Source: Mycobacterium sp. E3198
GTDB taxonomy: Bacteria > Actinomycetota > Actinomycetes > Mycobacteriales > Mycobacteriaceae
Length of the DNA: 44,460 nucleotides
Direction of reading: 5' to 3'
Assembly: GCF_001667015.1 (NCBI RefSeq)
Contig: NZ_LZIS01000130.1
Coordinates: 1-44,460 of the forward strand
The notes under the pieces are model-generated. The model was not told the origin of the DNA and searched no databases. It saw nothing but the letters and a program-made list of their open reading frames with translations. Below are positions 1-6,240 of this stretch, in pieces (the stretch's first letter is position 1; every line of letters begins with the position of its first letter). Position numbers and translations under genes: made by a program.

Positions 1-190
1 CGCCCGCGCCGCCGCCGGCGCCGCCGCCGCTCGCGCCGCCGCCACCGCCGCCCTGGAATCCCTTCCCGGGCGCGCAACCCGCGGCGTCGGGTCCCGCCGC
101 CGGGCAGAACCCCACGGCGCTCAACACCAGCACACCGAACATCGCCGCCACTCCGGCTGCCTTCAGCGCCGCGAAGAGGCCCTTCCACAT
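1..190 (-). CDS. Secreted Gly/Ala-rich protein, N-terminal part (cut by window edge)
   Basis: Sixty-three codons are visible; the gene runs off the left edge. The N-terminus has Lys3 and Lys10, then a hydrophobic stretch at about residues 11-28, which reads as a signal peptide or membrane anchor. Cysteines follow at 29 and 39, then a Gly/Ala low-complexity run from about residue 46. There is no lipobox. I chose the ATG at 190 because GGAGGG lies 6 nt upstream; the ATG at 196 directly abuts that site. The gene lies downstream of the MFS pump on the same strand but has its own -10-like box. In M. tuberculosis the neighbours here are Rv0192/Rv0192A (L,D-transpeptidase and a secreted protein). 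Too little is visible to say which, if either, this is. Confidence 0.6.
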   Translation of the reverse strand, partial: MWKGLFAALKAAGVAAMFGVLVLSAVGFCPAAGPDAAGCAPGKGFQGGGGGGASGGGAGGGAG

Positions 191-196
191 ATGCAT

Positions 197-220
197 CCCT
201 CCAGTCGCATCTGGAAAATA
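197..220 (-). promoter_or_regulatory. Shine-Dalgarno and -10 box of the secreted-protein gene
   Basis: Read on the minus strand, TATTTT (215-220) fits the mycobacterial TANNNT -10 pattern and GGAGGG (202-197) is a strong ribosome site 6 nt before the ATG at 190. No convincing -35 is seen. The intergenic DNA from 221 to 307 holds nothing else I can identify. Confidence 0.4.
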
Positions 221-307
221 GTGTGGCACAGCGGGCGGCCCAGCTACCTCTCCCGCGGCCGTCGTCCGGCCAACGCCGGCCGCTGTTGGCGGCGGTGACC
301 TGCGCAG

Positions 308-1549
308 CTATGAATTGCGTGAGCTTGCCGGGGCAACGTCCAGCGTCTGCCGATTGGCGGCCATGGCGACCAGGGCGGCGGCCATCAGGCCCGCCGACGC
401 GGTCAGCATCAGCGCGACGCTGCGCTCATAGATCAGGCCGCCCGCCAGCGAGCCGGCCATGATCCCCACCTGGAACGCCGTCACGTAGAGCCCCGACGCC
501 CCGTCGGGGTCGTCGGCACCGTTGCGCATGGCGGCGGCCTGCAACATCGGCGACACCGCGGTGGCCATCGCGCCCCACAATACGATCGCGGCCGTCCCGA
601 TGAGGGCTGTTGCGGCGGCCGGTGCGCCGCCGAACGCGAGCGCGGTCAACACCACGAACGCCGCCGTCAACCCCGCCATGCACAGGATGACGGCGCCCCG
701 GGGCCGGCGGTCCAGCGGACGCGCCACCAAACCCACGGCGATCACCCCGGCGGCGCCATACGCGGCCAGCACCCAGGCGAGATTCGGTCCGTGCACGCCG
801 ACCACGTCGCGGATGATGACCACGATGTAGGTGTACGACACGAAATGGCCCGTCACCCCGACCATGGTGATGAGGCTGACGACGATGAGCCGGGGATTGC
901 GGTGGTGCCGCGCCCGCGGACCCACGCATTTGAGCTGGTCGTCGGTGAGCACCAGCTGCGGCAGCAAAAGCCAGGCCGCCACGGTGACGACGGCCGCGGC
1001 GACGGTGACGCACGCCGCCGCCAGCCGCCAGCCCCACATCAGGCTGAGGGCGGCCGTGAGCGGGCTGCCGATCACCAGCGCCAGGCTGGTGCCGACGTAG
1101 ATCGACATCGTGGCGCGCCCGGCGTGGCTCGGCGGCACCAGCCGCGTCGCCAGCGGGGCGATGATCGACCACAGCAGGCCGTGGGTGATCGCGCACAGCA
1201 CCCGCCCGACGGCCAGCACCGCGAAGTTGGGCGCCAGCGCCGAGATGAGCTGCGAGACCGTCAGGCAGACCAGGCTGAACACCAACGCGCGCCGGCGCGG
1301 CCAGTGCGCCGTCCAGCGCACCAGCGGGAACGTCGACAGCGCCGCCACCAGCGCGTACCAGGTCAGCAGCGTGCCGACCAGGACCACGCTGACGTGCAGG
1401 TTGCGCGCGATCGCCGACAGGGCGCCGACCGGCAGGATTTCGGCCGTGACGTAGGTGAACGCCGCCGCGGCGAGCACAGCCAGCTGAGCGGCGATCCGTG
1501 GCGTCCACGTTCGCGCTGCAGTGGTGGTGGCGGCAGTCATGGCGGTCAT
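308..1549 (-). CDS. MFS efflux transporter (Rv0191-like)
   Basis: The 413-residue product has the length and sequence pattern of the M. tuberculosis Rv0191 protein, an AraJ/chloramphenicol-resistance-type major facilitator. About twelve hydrophobic segments are visible. The MFS signature between helices 2 and 3 is at about residues 76-88 (VRWTAHWPRRRA), and ARPLDRRPRG marks the repeat in the second half. It sits in the inner membrane and probably exports small molecules by proton antiport; the substrate is unknown. It follows ricR on the same strand after a 118-nt gap that carries a promoter candidate, so it may be transcribed alone or with ricR. The ATG at 1549 matches the recalled M. tuberculosis start; a second ATG lies at 1540. 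The C-terminal tail after the last helix is short. Confidence 0.88.
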   Translation of the reverse strand: MTAMTAATTTAARTWTPRIAAQLAVLAAAAFTYVTAEILPVGALSAIARNLHVSVVLVGTLLTWYALVAALSTFPLVRWTAHWPRRRALVFSLVCLTVSQLISALAPNFAVLAVGRVLCAITHGLLWSIIAPLATRLVPPSHAGRATMSIYVGTSLALVIGSPLTAALSLMWGWRLAAACVTVAAAVVTVAAWLLLPQLVLTDDQLKCVGPRARHHRNPRLIVVSLITMVGVTGHFVSYTYIVVIIRDVVGVHGPNLAWVLAAYGAAGVIAVGLVARPLDRRPRGAVILCMAGLTAAFVVLTALAFGGAPAAATALIGTAAIVLWGAMATAVSPMLQAAAMRNGADDPDGASGLYVTAFQVGIMAGSLAGGLIYERSVALMLTASAGLMAAALVAMAANRQTLDVAPASSRNS

Positions 1550-1618
1550 CGGTTAGGCACGCAATCGGCCGGGCAAGTCTGCTGGCGAAATCACGCTGCA
1601 CCTACCGTACGCACCGCA

Positions 1619-1648
1619 ACAATAGGTTCCCGCAAGTTAGCGGTTCAA
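1619..1648 (-). promoter_or_regulatory. Promoter candidate for the MFS gene
   Basis: On the minus strand, TTGAAC (1648-1643) and TATTGT (1624-1619) are separated by 18 nt, a good match to a housekeeping sigma factor promoter with a TANNNT -10. Transcription would start near 1612 and give a leader of about 60 nt before the ATG at 1549. Confidence 0.45.
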
Positions 1649-1667
1649 CACGCCTAGTAACCGGCGA

Positions 1668-1958
1668 TCAGGAGCGCACCAGACGCGCGATGGCGGCAGA
1701 GGCCTCGGCCAGCTTGTCGTCGGCCTCGTCGCCACCCTCCGCCACGGCCCGTGTCACGCAGTGATTGAGATGCTCGTCGAGCAAATTCAGCGCCACCGAA
1801 CGCAGGGCGCTGTTGACCGCGCTGATCTGAGTGAGGACGTCGATGCAGTATTTGTCGTCCTCGATCATGCGCGCGATGCCGCGCACCTGGCCCTCGATGC
1901 GCCGCAGCCGCTTGGCGTAGTTGTCCTTCTGCTGCGAATACCCGTGTGCGCTCGTCAC
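1668..1958 (-). CDS. ricR: Copper-sensing repressor RicR (CsoR family)
   Basis: This 96-residue all-helical CsoR/RcnR-type repressor carries the Cu(I) ligand set Cys38, His63 and Cys67. The N-terminal helix contains the family signature RLRRIEGQVRGI (17-28). The protein binds operator DNA when copper is low and is released by Cu(I). Its place next to ilvD and the Rv0191-like pump matches Rv0190 (RicR) of M. tuberculosis rather than the other CsoR paralogue. The start is GTG at 1958; TAGACT lies 6 nt upstream and no Shine-Dalgarno site is present, so the mRNA is probably leaderless. The operator 1974-1992 sits just upstream of that -10, which predicts autorepression. The same operator stands before mymT at 6003. 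Confidence 0.93.
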   Translation of the reverse strand: MTSAHGYSQQKDNYAKRLRRIEGQVRGIARMIEDDKYCIDVLTQISAVNSALRSVALNLLDEHLNHCVTRAVAEGGDEADDKLAEASAAIARLVRS

Positions 1959-1964
1959 GGTTCG

Positions 1965-1970
1965 AGTCTA
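1965..1970 (-). promoter_or_regulatory. -10 box of ricR (leaderless start)
   Basis: TAGACT on the minus strand ends 6 nt before the GTG start at 1958, placing the expected transcription start on the start codon itself. Confidence 0.45.
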
Positions 1971-1973
1971 CCC

Positions 1974-1992
1974 CATACCCCGATGGGGTATG
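1974..1992. promoter_or_regulatory. RicR operator between ricR and ilvD
   Basis: CATACCCC and GGGGTATG form a perfect 8-bp inverted repeat around GAT. It lies immediately upstream of the ricR -10 box, where -35 and spacer recognition would occur, and 43 nt before the ilvD start. A near-identical copy precedes mymT. The published RicR motif has the same TACCC/GGGTA palindromic core. Confidence 0.85.
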
Positions 1993-2023
1993 ACCCGCCC
2001 GTTTGCGGGCGCGCCCCGCCCGG

Positions 2024-2029
2024 CATACT
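2024..2029 (+). promoter_or_regulatory. -10 box of ilvD (leaderless start)
   Basis: CATACT ends 6 nt before the ilvD ATG at 2036, and no Shine-Dalgarno site is present, suggesting leaderless transcription. An alternative -10 (TATGAC, 1989-1994) overlaps the RicR operator. Confidence 0.35.
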
Positions 2030-2035
2030 TGCACG

Positions 2036-3763
2036 ATGAATTCCGGGCAGGCCACACCCACCGATTCGGCGCGGGTCGCCGACATCAAACCGCGTAGTCG
2101 TGACGTCACCGACGGCCTGGAGAAGGCCGCCGCCCGTGGCATGCTGCGCGCGGTAGGCATGGGCGACGAGGACTTCGCCAAGCCGCAGATCGGGGTGGCC
2201 TCATCCTGGAACGAAATCACGCCGTGCAACCTCTCGCTGGACCGGCTCGCCACGGCGGTCAAGGAGGGTGTGTTCTCGGCCGGCGGCTACCCGCTCGAGT
2301 TCGGCACGATCTCGGTTTCCGACGGCATCTCGATGGGCCACGAAGGGATGCATTTCTCCCTGGTGTCGCGCGAGGTGATCGCCGACAGCGTCGAGACCGT
2401 GATGCAGGCCGAGCGCCTCGACGGCTCGGTGCTGTTGGCCGGCTGCGACAAATCGCTGCCCGGCATGCTGATGGCCGCCGCACGGCTGGACCTGGCGGCC
2501 GTGTTCCTCTACGCCGGCTCCATCCTGCCGGGCGTGGCCAAGTTGTCCGACGGCAGCGAGCGCGAGGTGACGATCATCGACGCCTTCGAGGCGGTGGGGG
2601 CGTGCGCGCGCGGACTGATGCCCCGCGAGGACGTCGACGCCATCGAGCGCGCGATCTGCCCGGGCGAGGGCGCCTGCGGCGGCATGTACACCGCCAACAC
2701 CATGGCCAGCGCCGCCGAGGCGCTCGGCATGTCGTTGCCGGGCAGCGCGGCCCCGCCCGCGACCGACCGCCGCCGCGACGGGTTCGCGCGCCGCAGCGGC
2801 GAGGCCGTCGTCGAGCTGCTGCGGCGCGGCATCACCGCCCGCGACATCCTCACCAAGGAGGCCTTCGAGAACGCGATCGCGGTGGTGATGGCGTTCGGCG
2901 GCTCGACCAACGCGGTGCTGCACCTGCTGGCCATCGCCCACGAGGCCGACGTCGCGCTCACCCTCGACGACTTCAGCCGGATCGGGTCGAAGGTGCCGCA
3001 CCTGGCCGACGTCAAGCCGTTCGGCCGGCACGTCATGTCCCACGTCGACCACATCGGCGGCGTGCCGGTGGTCATGAAGGCACTGCTGGACGCGGGCCTG
3101 CTGAACGGCGACTGCCTGACGGTGACCGGTGCGACCGTCGCCGAAAACTTGGCCGCCATCGCCCCGCCGGACCCGGACGGCAAGGTGCTGCGGGCCCTGG
3201 ACAACCCGATCCACCCGACCGGCGGGATCACCATCCTGCACGGATCACTCGCACCCGAGGGCGCGGTGGTCAAGACGGCCGGTTTCGACTCCGACGTGTT
3301 CGAAGGCACCGCAAGGGTTTTCGACGGCGAGCGGGCGGCCCTGGACGCCCTGGAGGACGGCACCATCACCAAGGGCGACGCGGTGGTGATCCGCTACGAG
3401 GGGCCGAAGGGCGGCCCCGGGATGCGCGAAATGCTCGCCATCACAGGCGCGATCAAGGGCGCCGGCCTCGGCAAAGACGTTCTGCTGCTTACCGATGGCC
3501 GGTTCTCCGGCGGCACGACCGGCCTGTGCGTGGGCCATGTCGCGCCGGAGGCCGTCGACGGCGGACCGATCGCCCTGCTGCGCGACGGCGACCGGATCCG
3601 CCTCGACGTGGCGGCCCGGACCCTCGACGTGCTGACCGACCCCGCCGAATTCGAGTCGCGGCGAGGGGATTTCACGCCTCCCCCGCCCCGCTACAAGACC
3701 GGCGTGTTGGCCAAGTACGTCAAGCTGGTCAGCTCGGCCGCGATTGGCGCCGTCTGCGGCTAA
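2036..3763 (+). CDS. ilvD: Dihydroxy-acid dehydratase
   Basis: The 575-residue product dehydrates 2,3-dihydroxy-isovalerate and 2,3-dihydroxy-3-methylvalerate to the 2-oxo acids that give valine, leucine and isoleucine, and it also feeds pantothenate synthesis. It is a cytosolic IlvD/Edd-family enzyme. Candidate Fe-S ligands are Cys64 (ITPCN), Cys137 (AGCDKS) and Cys214 ([12 protein letters not shown]), the three conserved positions of the family. The substrate and Mg region [14 protein letters not shown] and the C-terminal DGRFSGGT motif are intact. The ATG at 2036 gives exactly the recalled M. tuberculosis length; the longer in-frame extension to 2003 has no support. It is divergent from ricR across a RicR operator. 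Its stop overlaps that of the convergent SPW gene by 4 nt. Confidence 0.96.
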   Translation: MNSGQATPTDSARVADIKPRSRDVTDGLEKAAARGMLRAVGMGDEDFAKPQIGVASSWNEITPCNLSLDRLATAVKEGVFSAGGYPLEFGTISVSDGISMGHEGMHFSLVSREVIADSVETVMQAERLDGSVLLAGCDKSLPGMLMAAARLDLAAVFLYAGSILPGVAKLSDGSEREVTIIDAFEAVGACARGLMPREDVDAIERAICPGEGACGGMYTANTMASAAEALGMSLPGSAAPPATDRRRDGFARRSGEAVVELLRRGITARDILTKEAFENAIAVVMAFGGSTNAVLHLLAIAHEADVALTLDDFSRIGSKVPHLADVKPFGRHVMSHVDHIGGVPVVMKALLDAGLLNGDCLTVTGATVAENLAAIAPPDPDGKVLRALDNPIHPTGGITILHGSLAPEGAVVKTAGFDSDVFEGTARVFDGERAALDALEDGTITKGDAVVIRYEGPKGGPGMREMLAITGAIKGAGLGKDVLLLTDGRFSGGTTGLCVGHVAPEAVDGGPIALLRDGDRIRLDVAARTLDVLTDPAEFESRRGDFTPPPPRYKTGVLAKYVKLVSSAAIGAVCG

Positions 3764-4200
3764 GCCCGCGGGGCGGTGGCCCGGATGCGTACGCCGAAGT
3801 AGGTGGCGTTGAGGCCCACGATGGTCAGCAACGCACCCGCGACGACGTTCGACCAGAGCATGCCGGCCGTCAGCGCGACGCCGGGCAGGATCCACGGCGA
3901 CACGATCACCCAGACGCCCAGCACCGGCAACGTCCAGGTCATGCCGTGCGCGCGGTCCAGCGTCGTGGCAAACCCGTACGCCAGGAACGCCACTGCGATC
4001 CCGACGATCAGGTCCGACGTGGCAAGCGATGCCGTCGCGCTGAACCCGACGATCCAGGGCGAGGCGGCCACGTACAGGCCCGTCAGCAGGGCCAGGCCGA
4101 AGGTGACATGCGCGCTCGTCGACTCGGCGACGCGCTCGTAATTCGCCCGCAGGGCCAACAAATCGGGGTGGTGATCTATTGATGAATGGACCGTACTCAT
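3760..4200 (-). CDS. SPW-repeat integral membrane protein (Rv0188-like)
   Basis: This 146-residue protein has four hydrophobic segments in two pairs and two copies of the Ser-Pro-Trp motif that names the SPW family (residues 47-49 in AASPWIVGF and 101-103 in VSPWILPG). The N-terminal 30 residues are hydrophilic. Its function is not known; the internal duplication suggests a helical hairpin repeated twice in the inner membrane. The ATG at 4200 has AAAGG about 8 nt upstream. It is convergent with ilvD (4-nt overlap) and divergent from the nitronate monooxygenase gene. In M. tuberculosis the homologue Rv0188 occupies the same place beside ilvD. Confidence 0.88.
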   Translation of the reverse strand: MSTVHSSIDHHPDLLALRANYERVAESTSAHVTFGLALLTGLYVAASPWIVGFSATASLATSDLIVGIAVAFLAYGFATTLDRAHGMTWTLPVLGVWVIVSPWILPGVALTAGMLWSNVVAGALLTIVGLNATYFGVRIRATAPRA

Positions 4201-4291
4201 TTTGTGACCTTTCTGTTATGCAGCAAGCCTTTTGAGCTTGGCTGCACCCATCCATCTGTGATCCAGGTTACGCCCAATTCGACAACCCGCG

Positions 4292-4297
4292 TAGCGT
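4292..4297 (+). promoter_or_regulatory. -10 box of the nitronate monooxygenase gene
   Basis: TAGCGT ends 8 nt before the ATG at 4306, with no ribosome site between them. The same hexamer precedes the O-methyltransferase gene at 5962-5967. The rest of the 105-nt divergent gap shows only an imperfect inverted repeat at 4220-4245. Confidence 0.35.
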
Positions 4298-4305
4298 CGT
4301 AGGAC

Positions 4306-5289
4306 ATGGACATCGCCGACCGATTGCGGCTCGACGTTCCGGTGGGACAGGCCGGAATGGGCGGCGGGCTGGCGACCGCTCCGCTGGCGGCCGCGGTCGC
4401 CAACGCGGGCGGGCTGGGAACCCTGGGCATCACCACCGCACGCCGGCTGCGGGCGTCGATCGACCAGGTGCGGGAACGGGCGCCGGGGCGCGCCGTCGCG
4501 GTAAACCTGTTGATGCCCTTCGTTCATCGCCACCACGTGGCGGTCTGCGTCGACGCCCGCGTGGACGCCGTCGTGTTGGCGTTCGGCGAGAAGCGGGGGC
4601 TCGTCGAGCACCTGCGCGACGCTGGAGTCTTCGTGTTCGTGATGGTCGGCACCGAGGCCCAGGCGCGCGCTGCGGTCGCCTGGGGCGCCGACGGTTTGAT
4701 CGCGCAGGGGCGGGAGGCCGGCGGGCACCTGGTGGGAACCGTGCCGGCCCTGGACTTCCTGCCCCGCGCGCTGAGGGTGGCCGGCGACCGGCCCGTCCTG
4801 CTGGCCGGTGGCATCGCCACCGCCGCCGACACCCGCGCCGCCCTGGACGCCGGGGCCGGCGGCGTGATCGCCGGCACGCGATTCCTGTTGACCCACGAGG
4901 CCAACGCGAGCCGCGAGTACCAGCGGCGAATCCTGCGGGCGGACAGGACGATCGAGACCAACCTCTTCGGCCTGAGCTGGCCGCTGCGCCACCGCGTCAT
5001 CCCCAACGCGGCGACGCGCCGCTGGTGCGGCGGCGACGGGAAGGCCAAGGCCCTGCCCGCCGCCCTCAACGCGGTCAGCCGCCCGCTGTCGGTGCTGGGC
5101 TATTTCGACGCGGGCGCGCTGATGCGCCTGCAGTCACCGGCCCGTCCGTTCTTCACCCCGTTGGCGCCGGTCGCCGGGGTGCCCGATGCGTGGTTGGACG
5201 GCGCCGCGCTGTATGCCGGCGAAACCGCTTTGCGGATCGGCGAAATCACGTCCGCCGATCAGGCCGTCAAGGACCTCACCCCGCGCTGA
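4306..5289 (+). CDS. Nitronate monooxygenase family flavoprotein
   Basis: The 327-residue protein is a TIM-barrel FMN enzyme of the 2-nitropropane dioxygenase/nitronate monooxygenase family. Members oxidise alkyl nitronates or act as FMN-dependent enoyl reductases. Visible markers are the N-terminal VGQAGMGGGLATAPLAAAVA segment, QGREAGGH at about residues 138-145 (phosphate and active-site loop), and GGIATAADTRAALDAGAGGV, which builds the FMN phosphate site. It is about the usual length or slightly short. I do not recall a homologue at this position in M. tuberculosis, between the SPW gene and the O-methyltransferase, so this may be a lineage-specific insertion. The convergent methyltransferase stop is 5 nt away. 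The substrate is unknown. Confidence 0.85.
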   Translation: MDIADRLRLDVPVGQAGMGGGLATAPLAAAVANAGGLGTLGITTARRLRASIDQVRERAPGRAVAVNLLMPFVHRHHVAVCVDARVDAVVLAFGEKRGLVEHLRDAGVFVFVMVGTEAQARAAVAWGADGLIAQGREAGGHLVGTVPALDFLPRALRVAGDRPVLLAGGIATAADTRAALDAGAGGVIAGTRFLLTHEANASREYQRRILRADRTIETNLFGLSWPLRHRVIPNAATRRWCGGDGKAKALPAALNAVSRPLSVLGYFDAGALMRLQSPARPFFTPLAPVAGVPDAWLDGAALYAGETALRIGEITSADQAVKDLTPR

Positions 5290-5294
5290 CGCCC

Positions 5295-5954
5295 TCAGCG
5301 CACCACCGCGAGCGCGAAACCGTCCCACTGCTTGGCCCCGACGGTCTGGATCACGGCCGTGTCCAACCGCGGATGCTCGCCCATCAACTGCAACGTCTGG
5401 CGCGTCGCCCGCACCCTGGCATCGCCGGACCGGGTGTCGAGGATCCGGCCCTCACGAATGACGTTGTCCACCAGGATGACTGAGCCGGGACGAGCCAGCC
5501 GGACCGCCCACTCGAGATAGGCCGCGTTGTTTTCCTTGTCGGCGTCGATGAAGACCAAATCGAAGGGGTCACCGCCCAGCGTCGGCAAGGTGTCCAGCGC
5601 CGCGCCGACGATCACCTCGACGCGGTCGCCCACCCCGGCGCGCTGCAGGTTGGACCGCGCGACCTCGGCGTGTTTGGGCTCGTATTCCAGCGTCACTACG
5701 CGACCGTCGGGTCCCGCTCCGCGCGCCAGCCAGATGGTGCTGAAGCCCCCCAGCGTGCCGATCTCGAGGATGCGGCGCGCCCCGATCGCGCCGGCCAGCA
5801 GCGACAGGAACTTGCCCTGCTGCGCCGAGACCGCGATCTGTGGCAGCCCGGCCGCGTCGCTGGCCTGCAGCGCCGCGGTCAGGGCCGGGTCGTCGCCCAC
5901 CACCGTGCCGTCCAAGAATGCGTCGACGTCCTGCGGGGTTGGGTCTGCCGTCAT
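5295..5954 (-). CDS. Mg-dependent SAM O-methyltransferase (Rv0187-like)
   Basis: The 219-residue protein is a class I O-methyltransferase of the catechol/caffeoyl-CoA type (Methyltransf_3) and closely resembles recalled M. tuberculosis Rv0187. The SAM-binding loop is EIGTLGGFST, followed by the acidic residue in TLEYEP. Metal-binding residues are expected in FIDADKENN and in the DNV that follows. It probably methylates a catechol-like hydroxyl; the natural substrate is unknown. I chose the ATG at 5954 because TAGCGT lies exactly 7 nt upstream, a leaderless arrangement. The in-frame GTG at 5963 overlaps that -10 box and would add three residues. It is divergent from mymT, and the RicR operator 6003-6019 lies between them, about 35 nt upstream of this -10. 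Confidence 0.9.
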   Translation of the reverse strand: MTADPTPQDVDAFLDGTVVGDDPALTAALQASDAAGLPQIAVSAQQGKFLSLLAGAIGARRILEIGTLGGFSTIWLARGAGPDGRVVTLEYEPKHAEVARSNLQRAGVGDRVEVIVGAALDTLPTLGGDPFDLVFIDADKENNAAYLEWAVRLARPGSVILVDNVIREGRILDTRSGDARVRATRQTLQLMGEHPRLDTAVIQTVGAKQWDGFALAVVR

Positions 5955-5961
5955 GGCGCCC

Positions 5962-5967
5962 ACGCTA
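5962..5967 (-). promoter_or_regulatory. -10 box of the O-methyltransferase gene
   Basis: TAGCGT on the minus strand, 7 nt before the ATG at 5954; leaderless arrangement. Confidence 0.4.
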
Positions 5968-6002
5968 CCCGGGCGCCACGCTCGGACCCACCTATTTACG
6001 TG

Positions 6003-6019
6003 ATACCCCCATGGGGTAT
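6003..6019. promoter_or_regulatory. RicR operator of mymT
   Basis: ATACCCC and GGGGTAT form a perfect 7-bp inverted repeat around CAT. It differs from the ricR/ilvD operator only in the 3-nt centre and the outermost base pair. It touches the mymT -10 box (6019-6024), so bound repressor should block polymerase. Confidence 0.88.
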
Positions 6020-6024
6020 ATAGT
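6019..6024 (+). promoter_or_regulatory. -10 box of mymT
   Basis: TATAGT directly follows the operator palindrome and overlaps its last base. The -35 position, 17 nt upstream, reads TTACGT, a weak match, as expected for a repressed promoter. The expected leader is about 27 nt with AAGGAAGGG before the ATG at 6058. Confidence 0.5.
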
Positions 6025-6057
6025 GGACCCGCGAGTCCGCGACGCGAAGGAAGGGTG

Positions 6058-6210
6058 ATGGAAATGGCAACCTATGAGGCGGGGACCCTGCTGAGCTGTG
6101 GCCACGAGGGCTGCGGATGCCGGGTTCGCATCGAGGTCCCCTGCCACTGCTCGGGCGCGGGCGAGCCGTACCGCTGCACCTGCGGCGACGAGCTGACGCC
6201 GGTCGAGTAG
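6058..6210 (+). CDS. mymT: Copper metallothionein MymT
   Basis: This 50-residue protein has seven cysteines (14, 19, 21, 29, 31, 40, 42), several in Cys-X-Cys pairs (CGC, CHC, CTC), and almost no other secondary-structure signal. The order and spacing match M. tuberculosis MymT, which wraps Cu(I) ions in a thiolate core in the cytosol and protects against copper. The M. tuberculosis protein is about three residues longer at the N-terminus. The ATG at 6058 has AAGGAAGGG upstream; an in-frame ATG at 6064 is the alternative. A RicR operator and -10 box lie upstream, so induction by copper is expected. The gene is too short for many automatic callers. It is convergent with bglS, 30 nt away. Confidence 0.95.
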   Translation: MEMATYEAGTLLSCGHEGCGCRVRIEVPCHCSGAGEPYRCTCGDELTPVE

Positions 6211-6223
6211 CGGCCCCGGGCCG
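6211..6223. terminator. Short GC hairpin between mymT and bglS
   Basis: CGGCC, CCG and GGCCG form a 5-bp stem with a 3-nt loop directly after the mymT stop, in the 30-nt convergent gap. There is no U tract. It could act as a bidirectional terminator, but the evidence is slight. Confidence 0.25.
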
Positions 6224-6240
6224 GTCGTGCGTCGGCGGCA

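Noticed and set aside
1..60. GCC/GGC-rich run at the left edge as a possible repeat array
   Set aside because: It reads as Gly/Ala codons of the partial secreted protein on the minus strand, so coding low complexity explains it.
2224..4182. 652-residue open frame inside and beyond ilvD
   Set aside because: It overlaps the clearly recognised ilvD in another frame, is rich in Arg/Pro/Gly without domains, and is a GC-rich shadow.
4220..4245. Imperfect inverted repeat between the SPW gene and the nitronate monooxygenase gene
   Set aside because: The arms are out of register (GCAGCAAGCC versus GCTTGGCTGC), and no adjacent regulator gene would explain it.
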